Positions 27,243 to 35,793 of a DNA stretch of 64,000 nt are shown in pieces. How positions within the stretch are numbered: the first letter of the stretch is position 1; every line of letters begins with the position of its first letter. Below the pieces are notes generated by a model, which was not told the DNA's origin, ran no database searches, and worked only from the letters and a program-made list of their open reading frames with translations. The stretch spans positions 248,001 to 312,000 of the forward strand of contig JAJVIC010000010.1 of NCBI GenBank assembly GCA_022072225.1. Reading direction: 5' to 3'. Position numbers and translations under genes: made by a program. The DNA is from Bacteroidia bacterium. GTDB lineage: Bacteria > Bacteroidota > Bacteroidia > SXHM01.

Positions 27243-28535
27243 ATGCAAAACGAACGAAGAAATTTCCTCTCTAAAATTGGCAAAGCAGCCGGAGCTTTAA
27301 CAATCGGTTCATGGCTTGATCCTTTGAATGCGTTAGCCATTGATGAAGCATTTGAACGTGTTCAATCACTTTCTCCGCTTGCTGTTGCAGAAGATGAAGA
27401 TTTCTGGAAATGGGTGCGTCAATGCTACACGGTTAATTACGACATTATTAATCTGAATAACGGTGGCGTAAGTCCTCAGCCAAAAGTGGTGCAGGAAGCG
27501 TTTGAGAATTTTAACCGCACGAGCAACTATGGTCCTTCTTATTATATGTGGCGCGTTATTGACCAGGGGCGCGAACCTTTACGCAGAGAATTAGCGGAAC
27601 TTGCAGGTTGTTCAGCCGAAGAGGTAGTTGTAAACCGCAATGCAACCGAAGCATTGGAGACCATTATTTTCGGATTGAATTTGAAAGAAGGGGATGAAGT
27701 AGTGCTCTGCAAATATGATTATCCCAATATGAAAAACGCATGGTTGCAACGCGAGAAAAGGGACAAAATAAAATTAGTGTGGGTTGATTTGCCTGTGCCT
27801 GCTGAGAATGATGACGAGATAGTTTCCATTTACGAGAAAGCATTCACCAGCAAAACAAAAGTGGTGCATGTTACACATGTTATTAATTGGACGGGACAAA
27901 TTCTGCCGGTAAGAAAAATTGCTGACAAGGCACATGCTAAAGGAATAGAAGTATTGTGTGATGGGGCACATTCATTTGCACACATCGACTATAAAATTCC
28001 TGATCTGGATTGTGATTATTTCGGAACAAGTTTGCACAAATGGTTGTGCGCACCTTTCGGTTCGGGAATGATGTTTATTAAAAAAGAAAAAATTAAAAAC
28101 ATCTGGCCGCTGTTTGGAAATGATAATCCTAACAGTGATGACATACGCAAGTTTGAATCGCAAGGCACGCGCAGTTTTGCAACCGAACAGGCAATACGTA
28201 ATGCTATTGAATTTCATCTGCTCATCGGTGCAGAAAGAAAAGAGGAACGCTTACGTTTTCTTAAAAACTACTGGACAGAAAAAGTAAAAGATATTCCCAA
28301 AGTTAAATTCTATACTTCACTTAAACCGGAATATTCCTGTGCGCTCTGTTGCGTGGGTATTGAAGGCATGAAGCCGGCCGATTTGGAGAGCGAATTATTT
28401 AATACATATAAAATTCACACTACTACTATTGACTTTGAGGCAGCGCATGGTGTGCGTATTACACCTCATGTATATACTTCGCTGCGCGACCTGGATGTAT
28501 TGGTGAAAGCGATTAAAGAATTAGCAGCAAGATAA
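27243..28535 (+). CDS. Class V aminotransferase-fold PLP enzyme with Tat-like signal
   Basis: 430 aa. The N-terminus (NERRNFLSKIGKAAGALTIG) looks like a Tat signal, which suggests export in folded form with PLP bound. The fold is that of isopenicillin-N epimerase/cysteine desulfurase relatives: CDGAHSFAHIDYK and the Schiff-base lysine near residue 267 in FGTSLHKWLCAPFGSG. The natural substrate is not evident. It follows the M1 peptidase. Confidence 0.88.
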   Translation: MQNERRNFLSKIGKAAGALTIGSWLDPLNALAIDEAFERVQSLSPLAVAEDEDFWKWVRQCYTVNYDIINLNNGGVSPQPKVVQEAFENFNRTSNYGPSYYMWRVIDQGREPLRRELAELAGCSAEEVVVNRNATEALETIIFGLNLKEGDEVVLCKYDYPNMKNAWLQREKRDKIKLVWVDLPVPAENDDEIVSIYEKAFTSKTKVVHVTHVINWTGQILPVRKIADKAHAKGIEVLCDGAHSFAHIDYKIPDLDCDYFGTSLHKWLCAPFGSGMMFIKKEKIKNIWPLFGNDNPNSDDIRKFESQGTRSFATEQAIRNAIEFHLLIGAERKEERLRFLKNYWTEKVKDIPKVKFYTSLKPEYSCALCCVGIEGMKPADLESELFNTYKIHTTTIDFEAAHGVRITPHVYTSLRDLDVLVKAIKELAAR

Positions 28536-28538
28536 ATT

Positions 28539-29531
28539 TTACTCAACAACAATTTTCCTGATTTCTTTTCCCTGCGGTGAAGTAAGATTAACAAGGTAAA
28601 CTCCTTTTGCGAGAGAACTCAGATCATACATTTCAGAAAAAGTACCCGAGAAATTTTCAATTTTTTCTTTCATTACAATTTGACCGGCAACATTGATAAA
28701 TTCAATGCTGTAATTTCCCGAGATGATAGCATTGAAAGTAATTTTTGTTTTGTCGGTAGCAGGGTTCGGGGAAATGCTGAAATTATTTAAAGAATATTCT
28801 GGAATTACTGTCGGGTCACCGGGGTCAAGTGTAATATCATCTACTGCAAATGAAGGGTCGGTGCCGGTTGCATCGTCATTATTTATCCAACGGAAGCCGA
28901 TTTTTACATTAGGATTATTGTCAGCGCTGGAAGGCAGCTGAACGGAGTGAGCGGTCCATAAACCTTGTCCGTTTGGGCACGAAACAGTTGTTTTTGGAAG
29001 ATCCTCAAGCATTGCCCATGTGCTGCCATCGTAATACCAGAGTTCAGCATTGTCGGTAGTTCCCTGTCCTCCCTCCATATAATTAAATGACACCGTTATG
29101 TTGCTTTTTCCACTGCAATCAATCGCAGGAGAAGCAATACGTTTATCTGTTATAACACAAATCCCCAATCCGGCACAAATGCCACCGCTATTATAAGAAG
29201 CACCATTATCTGCAGGAAGTGTCTGAATAATAAGGTCGGCATATATATTCCCTATATGAAGTGTTCTGTTCAAAAGTGTTGGGGTATTCAAGCAACCGTC
29301 TCCGCAATTTCCAACACCTGTTCCTGCTTCTGTGGCACTGACAAAAAATTCATTTGCATAAGTATCGTTTGTTCCGGTGTTGGGAACTGTCCATGCACCG
29401 TTAGTTCCGGTGTAGGCTGATGCAAGTGTTCCCTGCGAGCAACCCAAACCGAAATCTTCGGTCCAGAAAGGTTGAGAGAATGAAGTGAGAACGTTGGATA
29501 GCAGGAGCGTTAGAAGTAAGAAATGTTTCAT
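28539..29531 (-). CDS. Secreted protein with T9SS type A sorting domain
   Basis: 330 aa. Signal peptide 1-19 (ends TSFSQ), then a Cys-containing jelly-roll-like region of the MAM/laminin-G sort (WTEDFGLGCSQGTL, ISFNYMEGGQG-like strands, FAVDDITLDPGDP), and the C-terminal sorting domain from about residue 245 (LNNFSISPNPATDKTKITF). Probably a surface or secreted protein; no enzyme motif seen. Confidence 0.85.
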   Translation of the reverse strand: MKHFLLLTLLLSNVLTSFSQPFWTEDFGLGCSQGTLASAYTGTNGAWTVPNTGTNDTYANEFFVSATEAGTGVGNCGDGCLNTPTLLNRTLHIGNIYADLIIQTLPADNGASYNSGGICAGLGICVITDKRIASPAIDCSGKSNITVSFNYMEGGQGTTDNAELWYYDGSTWAMLEDLPKTTVSCPNGQGLWTAHSVQLPSSADNNPNVKIGFRWINNDDATGTDPSFAVDDITLDPGDPTVIPEYSLNNFSISPNPATDKTKITFNAIISGNYSIEFINVAGQIVMKEKIENFSGTFSEMYDLSSLAKGVYLVNLTSPQGKEIRKIVVE

Positions 29532-29578
29532 GGGGTTTGATTTTAGATAGGTGAAAATAACAATTTCAAATTAAACTG

Positions 29579-29636
29579 TTATGCTGAACTTGTTTCAGCA
29601 TCTTATTACTAAGATCCTGAACAAGTTCAGGGTGAT
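29579..29636. repeat. TGCTGAAC...GTTCAGGGTGA palindromic repeat
   Basis: Left arm TGCTGAACTTGTTTCAGCAT, right arm ATCCTGAACAAGTTCAGG, with a short AT-rich centre. It lies between the T9SS gene upstream side and the aspartate kinase stop. Related to the copies at 33890-33914 and 53594-53655. Confidence 0.75.
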
Positions 29637-29642
29637 GGGAAT

Positions 29643-30917
29643 TTAGTCCAAATTTTTCACCAGCAACTGAATCGTTTTTCGGCTTCTCAGTTCCAGTAAA
29701 ATTTCTGTATTTACTGTTACCCGCTCAATGGTTTCCTGATTGTAATTGCGCACAGTAATCAGTTCCAGTCCTGAGTTGTAAACTACTTTAAAATCCTTTT
29801 GTAATGTTTTAATCAGTGCGGGTATTTTGTATTGATCATCGTCCACACTTACCGAAAAGCTGATGGCGGTATTTTGCATGATGTTGATTTTTATTCCCGC
29901 TTCTGAAAAGGTTTTAAAAATCTCCATCAGGTTTTTTTCCACGATAAATGAAAAGTCTTTTGACATAATGGAGATCAACACCTGATTCATGCGGTAAATG
30001 AAGGAAGGAATCTGTTGCGGGTTTTCGGTGTTGCTTACTACTGTTCCCGTTTTATCGGGTTCAATAAATGATTTTACAAAAAGTGGAATATTTTTGTTTT
30101 GCAGCGGCTGTATGGTTTTCGGGTGTATTACACTGGTGCCGAACCATGCTAATTCAATTGCATCGCGGTAAGAAATTTTGTCTAGTAATACGGTGTTATC
30201 AAACCACTTCGGGTCGGCATTTAACACCCCCGGAACATCTTTCCAGATGGTTACATCGCTTGCCGGAAGTGTGTGTGCAAAGATAGCTGCTGTAAAATCA
30301 GAGCCCTCTCTTCCTAATGTTGTGGTATAATTTTCGGATGTAACACCGATAAAACCTTGTGTAATGGCGAGTTTTATTTTTCCTGATGCAAAGAGCGGAA
30401 CTAATTTTTGCTGTACATTTTTTCCGGTTGCTTCCCAGTTAATGGCTGCACTGCGCCAGGTATCATCGGTGCTGATGTAATCGCGTGCGTCTAACCATTG
30501 GTTTTGCAAACCTGTTTCGTTCAGGTAAGCGCTTATAATGCGGGTAGCAATTACTTCACCGATGGAAACTATCTGGTCGTATTCAAAGTCATATGATTTT
30601 GTTGGCTCGCCATCGGTTGCCCATTCCAGTTCAGCAAAAACATTGTTTACCGTATCAAAAACGGAGTTGTTTTTGTCGCTGAACAATTCGTTCATAATGG
30701 TGAGATGATATTCCCGGATGGGTTTTATCTGTTCGGCCACATCTGCATTTTTATGATAAAATGCTTCCGCAACTTTTTCAAGCATATTGGTTGTTTTTCC
30801 CATAGCGGAAACCACAACCAGTATTTTTTCTTCTCTGTAAAGGCCGAGTATTTTTGCAACGTTGCGTACGCCTGCTGCATCTTTTACGGATGCTCCACCG
30901 AATTTGAAAACTTTCAT
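29643..30917 (-). CDS. lysC: Aspartate kinase
   Basis: First enzyme of the aspartate pathway (Lys, Met, Thr, diaminopimelate); 424 aa, monofunctional. The kinase signature KFGGASVKDAAGVRNV is at the N-terminus, followed by TLGREGSDFTAA and VIHPKTIQPL. Two ACT-like regulatory segments are at the end (about 305-424), so feedback inhibition is likely. The stop is near a palindromic repeat. Confidence 0.94.
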   Translation of the reverse strand: MKVFKFGGASVKDAAGVRNVAKILGLYREEKILVVVSAMGKTTNMLEKVAEAFYHKNADVAEQIKPIREYHLTIMNELFSDKNNSVFDTVNNVFAELEWATDGEPTKSYDFEYDQIVSIGEVIATRIISAYLNETGLQNQWLDARDYISTDDTWRSAAINWEATGKNVQQKLVPLFASGKIKLAITQGFIGVTSENYTTTLGREGSDFTAAIFAHTLPASDVTIWKDVPGVLNADPKWFDNTVLLDKISYRDAIELAWFGTSVIHPKTIQPLQNKNIPLFVKSFIEPDKTGTVVSNTENPQQIPSFIYRMNQVLISIMSKDFSFIVEKNLMEIFKTFSEAGIKINIMQNTAISFSVSVDDDQYKIPALIKTLQKDFKVVYNSGLELITVRNYNQETIERVTVNTEILLELRSRKTIQLLVKNLD

Positions 30918-30954
30918 CTCATTTATTTTGCAGCGAAGATAATAATAGTGTTAT

Positions 30955-31028
30955 CGTCATTGCGAGGGAGGAACGACCGAAGCAATCTTTAATTTATTTG
31001 AGATTGCTTCGCTACGCTCGCAATGACG
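30955..31028. repeat. CGTCATTGCGAG...CTCGCAATGACG palindrome
   Basis: 74 bp with outer arms CGTCATTGCGAG and CTCGCAATGACG, and inner arms GAAGCAATCT and AGATTGCTTC. It lies in the divergent region between lysC and the sigma factor gene. The open frame upstream of the sigma factor (RYARND) is only its translation. Confidence 0.85.
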
Positions 31029-31093
31029 TTTTTCTATTTTCACCGTTACTTTTAATAAAAACTGCATTTTTACACACAGACAAATCAGCCATT

Positions 31094-31651
31094 TTGCAAA
31101 GCAGTCAGCCCAACGAAAAGGAATTAATCATTGCCGCACAAAGCAACCCCGAACGCTTTGCGCCTTTGTACGACCATTGGTATAAACCTGTTTTCCTGTT
31201 TGTTTTCAAGCGCATAAACGATAAAGAACTTACGGCAGATATTACTTCGCAGGTTTTTCTGAAAGCATTGGTTGCCATAAAGAATTATAAATTTACGGGT
31301 GCGCCTTTTTCGGCATGGTTATTCAGGATTGCGGTAAATGAGGTGAATATGTATTTCCGCAAAAACAATAAAAATGCAACGGTTCCGCTGGACGAACACG
31401 ATTTGCGGCAACTGACCGAAGAAGTAGGGGAGAGCGATACCGAAGAAAATTACAGCCTGCTGACTGATGCGCTGAATGAATTGCCCGAAGAGCAAACGCA
31501 GTTGATTGAACTTCGTTTCTTTGACAAAAATTCGTTTCTCGACATGGCACAAATATTGGGCATGACCGAAGCAGGAACAAAAATGAAACTCTATCGCGTG
31601 TTGGAGAAGTTGAAAAACAGCATTACTTTGAAACGCCAGAAAAAGCAATGA
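31094..31651 (+). CDS. RNA polymerase sigma factor, ECF type
   Basis: About 185 aa from a TTG at 31094; a frame to 30998 exists but its first codons are the palindrome at 30955-31028. Region 2 is FAPLYDHWYKPVFLFVFKRI to GAPFSAWLFRIAVNEVNMYF. Region 4 is LNELPEEQTQLIELRFFDKN to MTEAGTKMKLYRVLEKLK. The stop overlaps the next ATG (ATGA), so the small membrane protein is translationally coupled. Confidence 0.85.
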   Translation: MQSSQPNEKELIIAAQSNPERFAPLYDHWYKPVFLFVFKRINDKELTADITSQVFLKALVAIKNYKFTGAPFSAWLFRIAVNEVNMYFRKNNKNATVPLDEHDLRQLTEEVGESDTEENYSLLTDALNELPEEQTQLIELRFFDKNSFLDMAQILGMTEAGTKMKLYRVLEKLKNSITLKRQKKQ

Positions 31652-31896
31652 GCAAATATAAGTTCGATAAAAATAAAAAGCCGCTGCCCGGTGATGACGA
31701 AATCAGTAAGTATAAGGATTTCGGCAAGCTGATACATAATTATCAGCGTGCTACCAAACCGCTATATCATAAGCCGCTTTATAAACAGCCCAAAGTTTTT
31801 ATTTTTCTGGTGATGATAGTTCTTTTGGCGTTGCTCATTGCCCATCTTTCAGAAAAAGAAAAGCAACAAAAACCTGCTCTGCAGGAACAGAAGTAA
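31648..31896 (+). CDS. Small membrane protein coupled to the sigma factor
   Basis: 82 aa. A charged N-terminal part (1-48), one membrane helix (about 50-66, VFIFLVMIVLLALLIAH), then a short charged tail. The topology and its coupling to a sigma factor suggest a minimal anti-sigma factor, but no anti-sigma motif is recognisable. After its TAA the same frame stays open for another 166 codons through the 21-bp repeat array. Confidence 0.7.
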   Translation: MSKYKFDKNKKPLPGDDEISKYKDFGKLIHNYQRATKPLYHKPLYKQPKVFIFLVMIVLLALLIAHLSEKEKQQKPALQEQK

Positions 31897-31920
31897 AGAA
31901 ATCTTGTTTCCTTACTTAGT

Positions 31921-32214
31921 GAGTTCATCAACGCAATAAATGAGTTCACTAATTACAAAAGTGAGTTCACTAATGCAATAAATGAGTTCACTAATTACAT
32001 AAATAAGCTAACTAATTACAAAAGTGAGTTCACTAATTACAAAAGTGAGTTCATTAATGCAATAAGTGAGTTCACTAATTACATAAATGAGTTCACTGAC
32101 GCAATAAATGAGCTAACTAATTACAAAAGTGAGTTCACTAATGCAATAAGTGAGGTCACTAATTACATAAGTGAGTTCACTAAGTCAATAAATGAGATTA
32201 CTAACTCATTAATA
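31921..32214. repeat. 21-bp tandem repeat array, 14 units
   Basis: Fourteen units of exactly 21 bp with no insertion or deletion, consensus GAGTTCACTAATTACAAAAGT with alternating variants (TTACAAAAGT, TGCAATAAAT, TTACATAAAT). Units 5 and 10 carry CTAACT. Most unit borders form the near-dyad TTAGTGA-GT-TCACTAA. 21 bp is two helical turns, so every dyad faces the same side. In frame 1 it reads as heptads EFTN(Y/A)(K/I)(S/N) without stops, but has no start codon. Confidence 0.95.
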
Positions 32215-32303
32215 AATAGCTTATTGAAATTAAAAACAGGTTTTTCGGTCAGATTGGCAGAATGTTTAGAAGGAAACGGAAGATTTGGCGGGAAAAGAGA
32301 GGG
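32215..32303. other. Gap after the 21-bp array
   Basis: Together with the array this completes the gene-free stretch 31897-32303. Bases 32215-32303 are AT-rich and without a repeat. The only notable point is that the frame of the upstream small protein stays open until a TAA at 32395. Confidence 0.6.
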
Positions 32304-33941
32304 TTACTCTTTTATAATCTTTTCAGTTTTCACTAAGTTGCCTTTATCATCGAATAACTGCAAGATGTATAAACCTTGGGGTAAATTGCCGACATAAAGT
32401 TTATTAGTTTTGTTTGTCCCTGCTACTGTTTGACCTAAGGTATTGCAAATGCGTATGTATGAAGGAATATAATTCTGTATTATTATTTCGTTTCGGGCGG
32501 GATTTGGGTAGATAGAAACAGATTTGTTTGTTTGAGTTGCTTCAATACCAACTGCTATTGTTGAATCAAGTTTTGCAATAAACATATCTGCAATTGTGCC
32601 TCCCCCAGAGGTGCTTGCATTTATCAGTGTAATTGAATCAAGATGTAAGGAAAATGAAAAAAAGTCCCCTCCGACATATAAATCACCATCTTGATTAATT
32701 GCAACTGCAAATGCTTTGTGGTATCCGGGTGAATCAGATGTTTTAGTCCAAAGATAATTACCATCATTATCATATTTCACAACAATTAATCCCGAATTAG
32801 TAATTGAATCAGAACCAAGCATTATCAAAGGACTTTCAAAATATCCGGAAACATAGATATTCCCTGAAATATCACAAGTAACAGACGTTGCAGCATCATA
32901 TCTGTTACCACCAAATCCTTTTGCCCAAATACTATTACCTGCTGGATCAAATTTCATAACAAACATATCATCGGTATTATCTGTAGTATCATTTGTCAAA
33001 ATAAAAGAATCGAATGTTATCGTACTATCAGAAAAATGACCAGTCATAATAATATTACCGGTAGGGTCAGTAACAAGTGAAACAGCATCTTCAAATTCCC
33101 TACCACCAATTGATTTTGCCCAACTAAAATTTCCGTTTACATCTAATTTTGCATAAAAAATATCGTAAGGCCCCCAGTTATTATATAAATTAAAAGTTCC
33201 TATTGCCATTGGATTGCTCTGAAAATGTCCTGAAATAAATATATTTCCTGAACCATCAACTGTCAGAGAGTTTAGAACTTCACTATAATGTCCACCTGCC
33301 CTCTTAGCCCAAATAACGTCAGCGTTTGCATCTAGTTTTAACACATAAATATCTGCGCCATTGCCTGCATTGTATAATGTAGTAGTGCCAAAAATTACTG
33401 ATGAAGCTGTGAAAGATCCTCCAACATATATTTTATCAGATGCATCAATAAAAACATCCGATACACCTGCTATATATTGTTTAATAAATTGCTCATCGCC
33501 ATCAGGGTTATACTTCACAAGGAAGCCACCACCATTAACAGTAGTTGTTCCAAAGGTGATTAATGGACTTGAAGATGTCCCTCCGATATAAACATTTCCC
33601 GCAGCATCTAGTGTGACTACATTGATATAATCATCATTAGTTCCACCCGCGCTCTTTGCCCAAATCACGTTGCCATCAGCATCATATTTTACTATAAAAA
33701 TATCATAATACCCTGCATTTGTAAATGTGGATGTGCCAAATGTTATGGATGAACTTCTAAAATTTCCAACGGCATAAACATTCCCCATTTCATCTGCTGC
33801 AATTGATTTAGTTCCGTCACCCAATCCGCCTCCCGCACTTTTTGCCCAAATCCAATCTGGTGTTTGTGCATTGCATATCTGCATGAATAGCCCTTCGACC
33901 ATGCTCAAGGCAACAACTAACAGCAACAGTCTTTTGCTCAC
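32304..33941 (-). CDS. SBBP-repeat beta-propeller protein with T9SS sorting domain
   Basis: 545 aa. Seven or so repeats of the type WAKSAGG...D..GNVY..G.F.S..ITFG, the SBBP pattern, predict a beta-propeller; the C-terminal domain from about residue 465 (VSIYPNPARNEIIIQNY) is the T9SS sorting signal. The signal peptide contains ALSMVEGLF, the translation of a dispersed repeat (33890-33914); without it the segment would read LLLLVVA-FMQICNAQ. Confidence 0.88.
   Translation of the reverse strand: MSKRLLLLVVALSMVEGLFMQICNAQTPDWIWAKSAGGGLGDGTKSIAADEMGNVYAVGNFRSSSITFGTSTFTNAGYYDIFIVKYDADGNVIWAKSAGGTNDDYINVVTLDAAGNVYIGGTSSSPLITFGTTTVNGGGFLVKYNPDGDEQFIKQYIAGVSDVFIDASDKIYVGGSFTASSVIFGTTTLYNAGNGADIYVLKLDANADVIWAKRAGGHYSEVLNSLTVDGSGNIFISGHFQSNPMAIGTFNLYNNWGPYDIFYAKLDVNGNFSWAKSIGGREFEDAVSLVTDPTGNIIMTGHFSDSTITFDSFILTNDTTDNTDDMFVMKFDPAGNSIWAKGFGGNRYDAATSVTCDISGNIYVSGYFESPLIMLGSDSITNSGLIVVKYDNDGNYLWTKTSDSPGYHKAFAVAINQDGDLYVGGDFFSFSLHLDSITLINASTSGGGTIADMFIAKLDSTIAVGIEATQTNKSVSIYPNPARNEIIIQNYIPSYIRICNTLGQTVAGTNKTNKLYVGNLPQGLYILQLFDDKGNLVKTEKIIKE
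33890..33914. repeat. Repeat fragment inside the SBBP signal peptide
   Basis: On the minus strand CCTTGAGCATGGTCGAAGG, a member of the CTGAGC(G/A)TAGTCGAAG family also seen at 53594-53655. It is read in frame as ALSMVEG. Confidence 0.7.
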
Positions 33942-34058
33942 GATTAAATGATTTGGTTTCTACAAACCTACAAAATTCTTTAACCCTGAGTTACTTTTCC
34001 CACATCCCTGCATTCTACGTTTTGAAATCAGAAGTCAAAACCTTAAAAAACAGAAATC

Positions 34059-35669
34059 ATGGCAGGCGGAAAAGAAACCCCCAGACAAAAAATGATTGCA
34101 ATGATGTACTTGGTACTAACCGCAATCTTAGCACTCAATGTTTCAAAAGAAGTAATTGAGGCATTTGTAACCGTTAACACATCATTAGAAGCTACGGCAG
34201 GCAACTTTGATGAAAAGAACGGAATGTTGTATGCCGACTTTGACCAGGCAAAAAGCGTTGACCCTAAAAAAGTAACAGCGTACTGGGAGAAAGCCAACCG
34301 TGCAAAAGAATTATCATCAGACTTGAATGAGTACATCCGTAAACTGAAAGTAGAACTGATAGCAGCAACTGAAGGAATAACAATTGCAGAGGCCGATACC
34401 ATTCATCTGGATTATGTTAAAAAACAGGATGACTTTGACAGGCCTACCAATATTATGGTTGGTAATACCGAAGACGGCAGCAACGGTAAAGCACGGGAGC
34501 TGAAACTAAAACTGAATGAATACCGTGAAGCCATGCTGGCACTTGTCCCCGAAAAGGAGAGAAAAAATCTGAACCTTGGTTTTGAAACGCCCGACCGCAC
34601 CAAGAAAGACGGAACCAAAACATGGGAAACAAATCAGTTTTATAACAGTCCGCTGGTGGCTGCTGTTGCTATACTTTCAAAATTTCAGAGTGATGTGAAG
34701 AATGCAGAGTTTGATGTGGTAAACACCTTGTATAAATCATTCACCAAAGAAGATTTCCCTTTTGATACCATTGCTGCAAAAGTGCTGACCGAAAGTAATT
34801 ATGTAATGCTGGGCGATGAATACAAAGCCAATGTTTTTGTGGCCGCTTTCAGCACCACCAAAAACCCTGAAATAGTGTTAGGTAAACTGAATAATGACGG
34901 AACAGCACTTGTTTCGGAAAGCGGCACAGTGCCTGCCAGCAACGGCATGGGTGAGTATGTGGTGAAAACAAACCGCGAAGGAATTTTCAATTACGAAGGC
35001 ATGGTGAAAATGACCTCGCCTTCGGGACAGCAAAAAATGTATCCTTTCAAAAGTGAATACATTGTTGCACGTCCGAGTATGGTGGTTTCGCCAACGGCAA
35101 TGAACGTGTTTTACATGGGTGTTGATAATCCTGTTTCTATTTCGGTGCCGGGCGTTGCTGCCGAAAATGTGGTAGCTACTGTTACAGGCGGAAACCAATT
35201 GATTAAAAACGGCAACGGAACCTATACTATGAAAATTCAAAAGAACTCACCAATGGAAGTTGCTGTAAACGTATCGGCAAAATTGCCCAACGGAGAAACA
35301 CGGAATATGGGAGCTATGAATTTCCGTGTTAAGCGTTTGCCTAAACCCTATGCGCGGTTTGGAAACATAAGCACTTCGGGGCGAATGACTAAAGCCGAAA
35401 TTGAAGCACAACTGGGTTTGGTAATTGCCTACGACCAGAGTTTTATTTTCAACATTGTCGCGCTTCCAAAATCATTTGATATAGTTCTTATTCAAGGCAG
35501 GGATGTTTACACTGAGCACATGGACAATTCCGGAACATTCAGTCAGGAAATAAAAACCTTTCTTAAAAAAGTAAGACGGGGCGACCGCCTGATTTTTGAA
35601 AATATTAAAGCAAAAGATGTGAACGATATTGTTCATGATTTAAGTCCGGTCTCAATTACGGTTTATTGA
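34059..35669 (+). CDS. gldM: Gliding motility / T9SS protein GldM (PorM)
   Basis: Inner-membrane protein that spans the periplasm and, with GldL, transmits proton-motive force to the type IX secretion machine. 536 aa. The N-terminus PRQKMIAMMYLVLTAILALN with its single helix is the GldM signature; the long periplasmic part and its C-terminal domain (about 310-536) follow. gldK, gldL and gldN, which normally flank it, are absent here. Confidence 0.92.
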   Translation: MAGGKETPRQKMIAMMYLVLTAILALNVSKEVIEAFVTVNTSLEATAGNFDEKNGMLYADFDQAKSVDPKKVTAYWEKANRAKELSSDLNEYIRKLKVELIAATEGITIAEADTIHLDYVKKQDDFDRPTNIMVGNTEDGSNGKARELKLKLNEYREAMLALVPEKERKNLNLGFETPDRTKKDGTKTWETNQFYNSPLVAAVAILSKFQSDVKNAEFDVVNTLYKSFTKEDFPFDTIAAKVLTESNYVMLGDEYKANVFVAAFSTTKNPEIVLGKLNNDGTALVSESGTVPASNGMGEYVVKTNREGIFNYEGMVKMTSPSGQQKMYPFKSEYIVARPSMVVSPTAMNVFYMGVDNPVSISVPGVAAENVVATVTGGNQLIKNGNGTYTMKIQKNSPMEVAVNVSAKLPNGETRNMGAMNFRVKRLPKPYARFGNISTSGRMTKAEIEAQLGLVIAYDQSFIFNIVALPKSFDIVLIQGRDVYTEHMDNSGTFSQEIKTFLKKVRRGDRLIFENIKAKDVNDIVHDLSPVSITVY

Positions 35670-35678
35670 TTTTGTTTT

Positions 35679-35747
35679 TTACCGCTGAGTCGCGGAGACG
35701 CAGAGTTTTAGAATTTATTTTCTCTGCGCCTTTGCGCCTCTGCGGTA
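35679..35747. repeat. TTACCGC...GCGGTAA palindrome
   Basis: Left arm TTACCGCTGAGTCGCGGAGA followed by CGCAGAG; right arm CTCTGCGCCTTTGCGCCTCT followed by GCGGTAA. The centre is AT-rich. It sits between gldM and the M42 peptidase gene and may end the gldM transcript. Confidence 0.85.
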
Positions 35748-35760
35748 AAGTTTTAAATCC

Positions 35761-35768
35761 TATTTTTG
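35761..35768 (+). promoter_or_regulatory. Putative -7 box of the M42 peptidase gene
   Basis: TATTTTTG, 26 bases before the ATG at 35794, matches TAnnTTTG. No clear -33 element. Confidence 0.35.
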
Positions 35769-35793
35769 CCATCCTAACAAAACAAAACCCAGT

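Noticed and set aside
30998-31093. N-terminal extension of the sigma factor (RLLRYARND...)
   Set aside because: The first 10 codons are the palindromic repeat at 30955-31028 and the rest does not resemble sigma factors.
31921-32214. CRISPR array
   Set aside because: Units are 21 bp with no unique spacers between them; there are no cas genes in the window.
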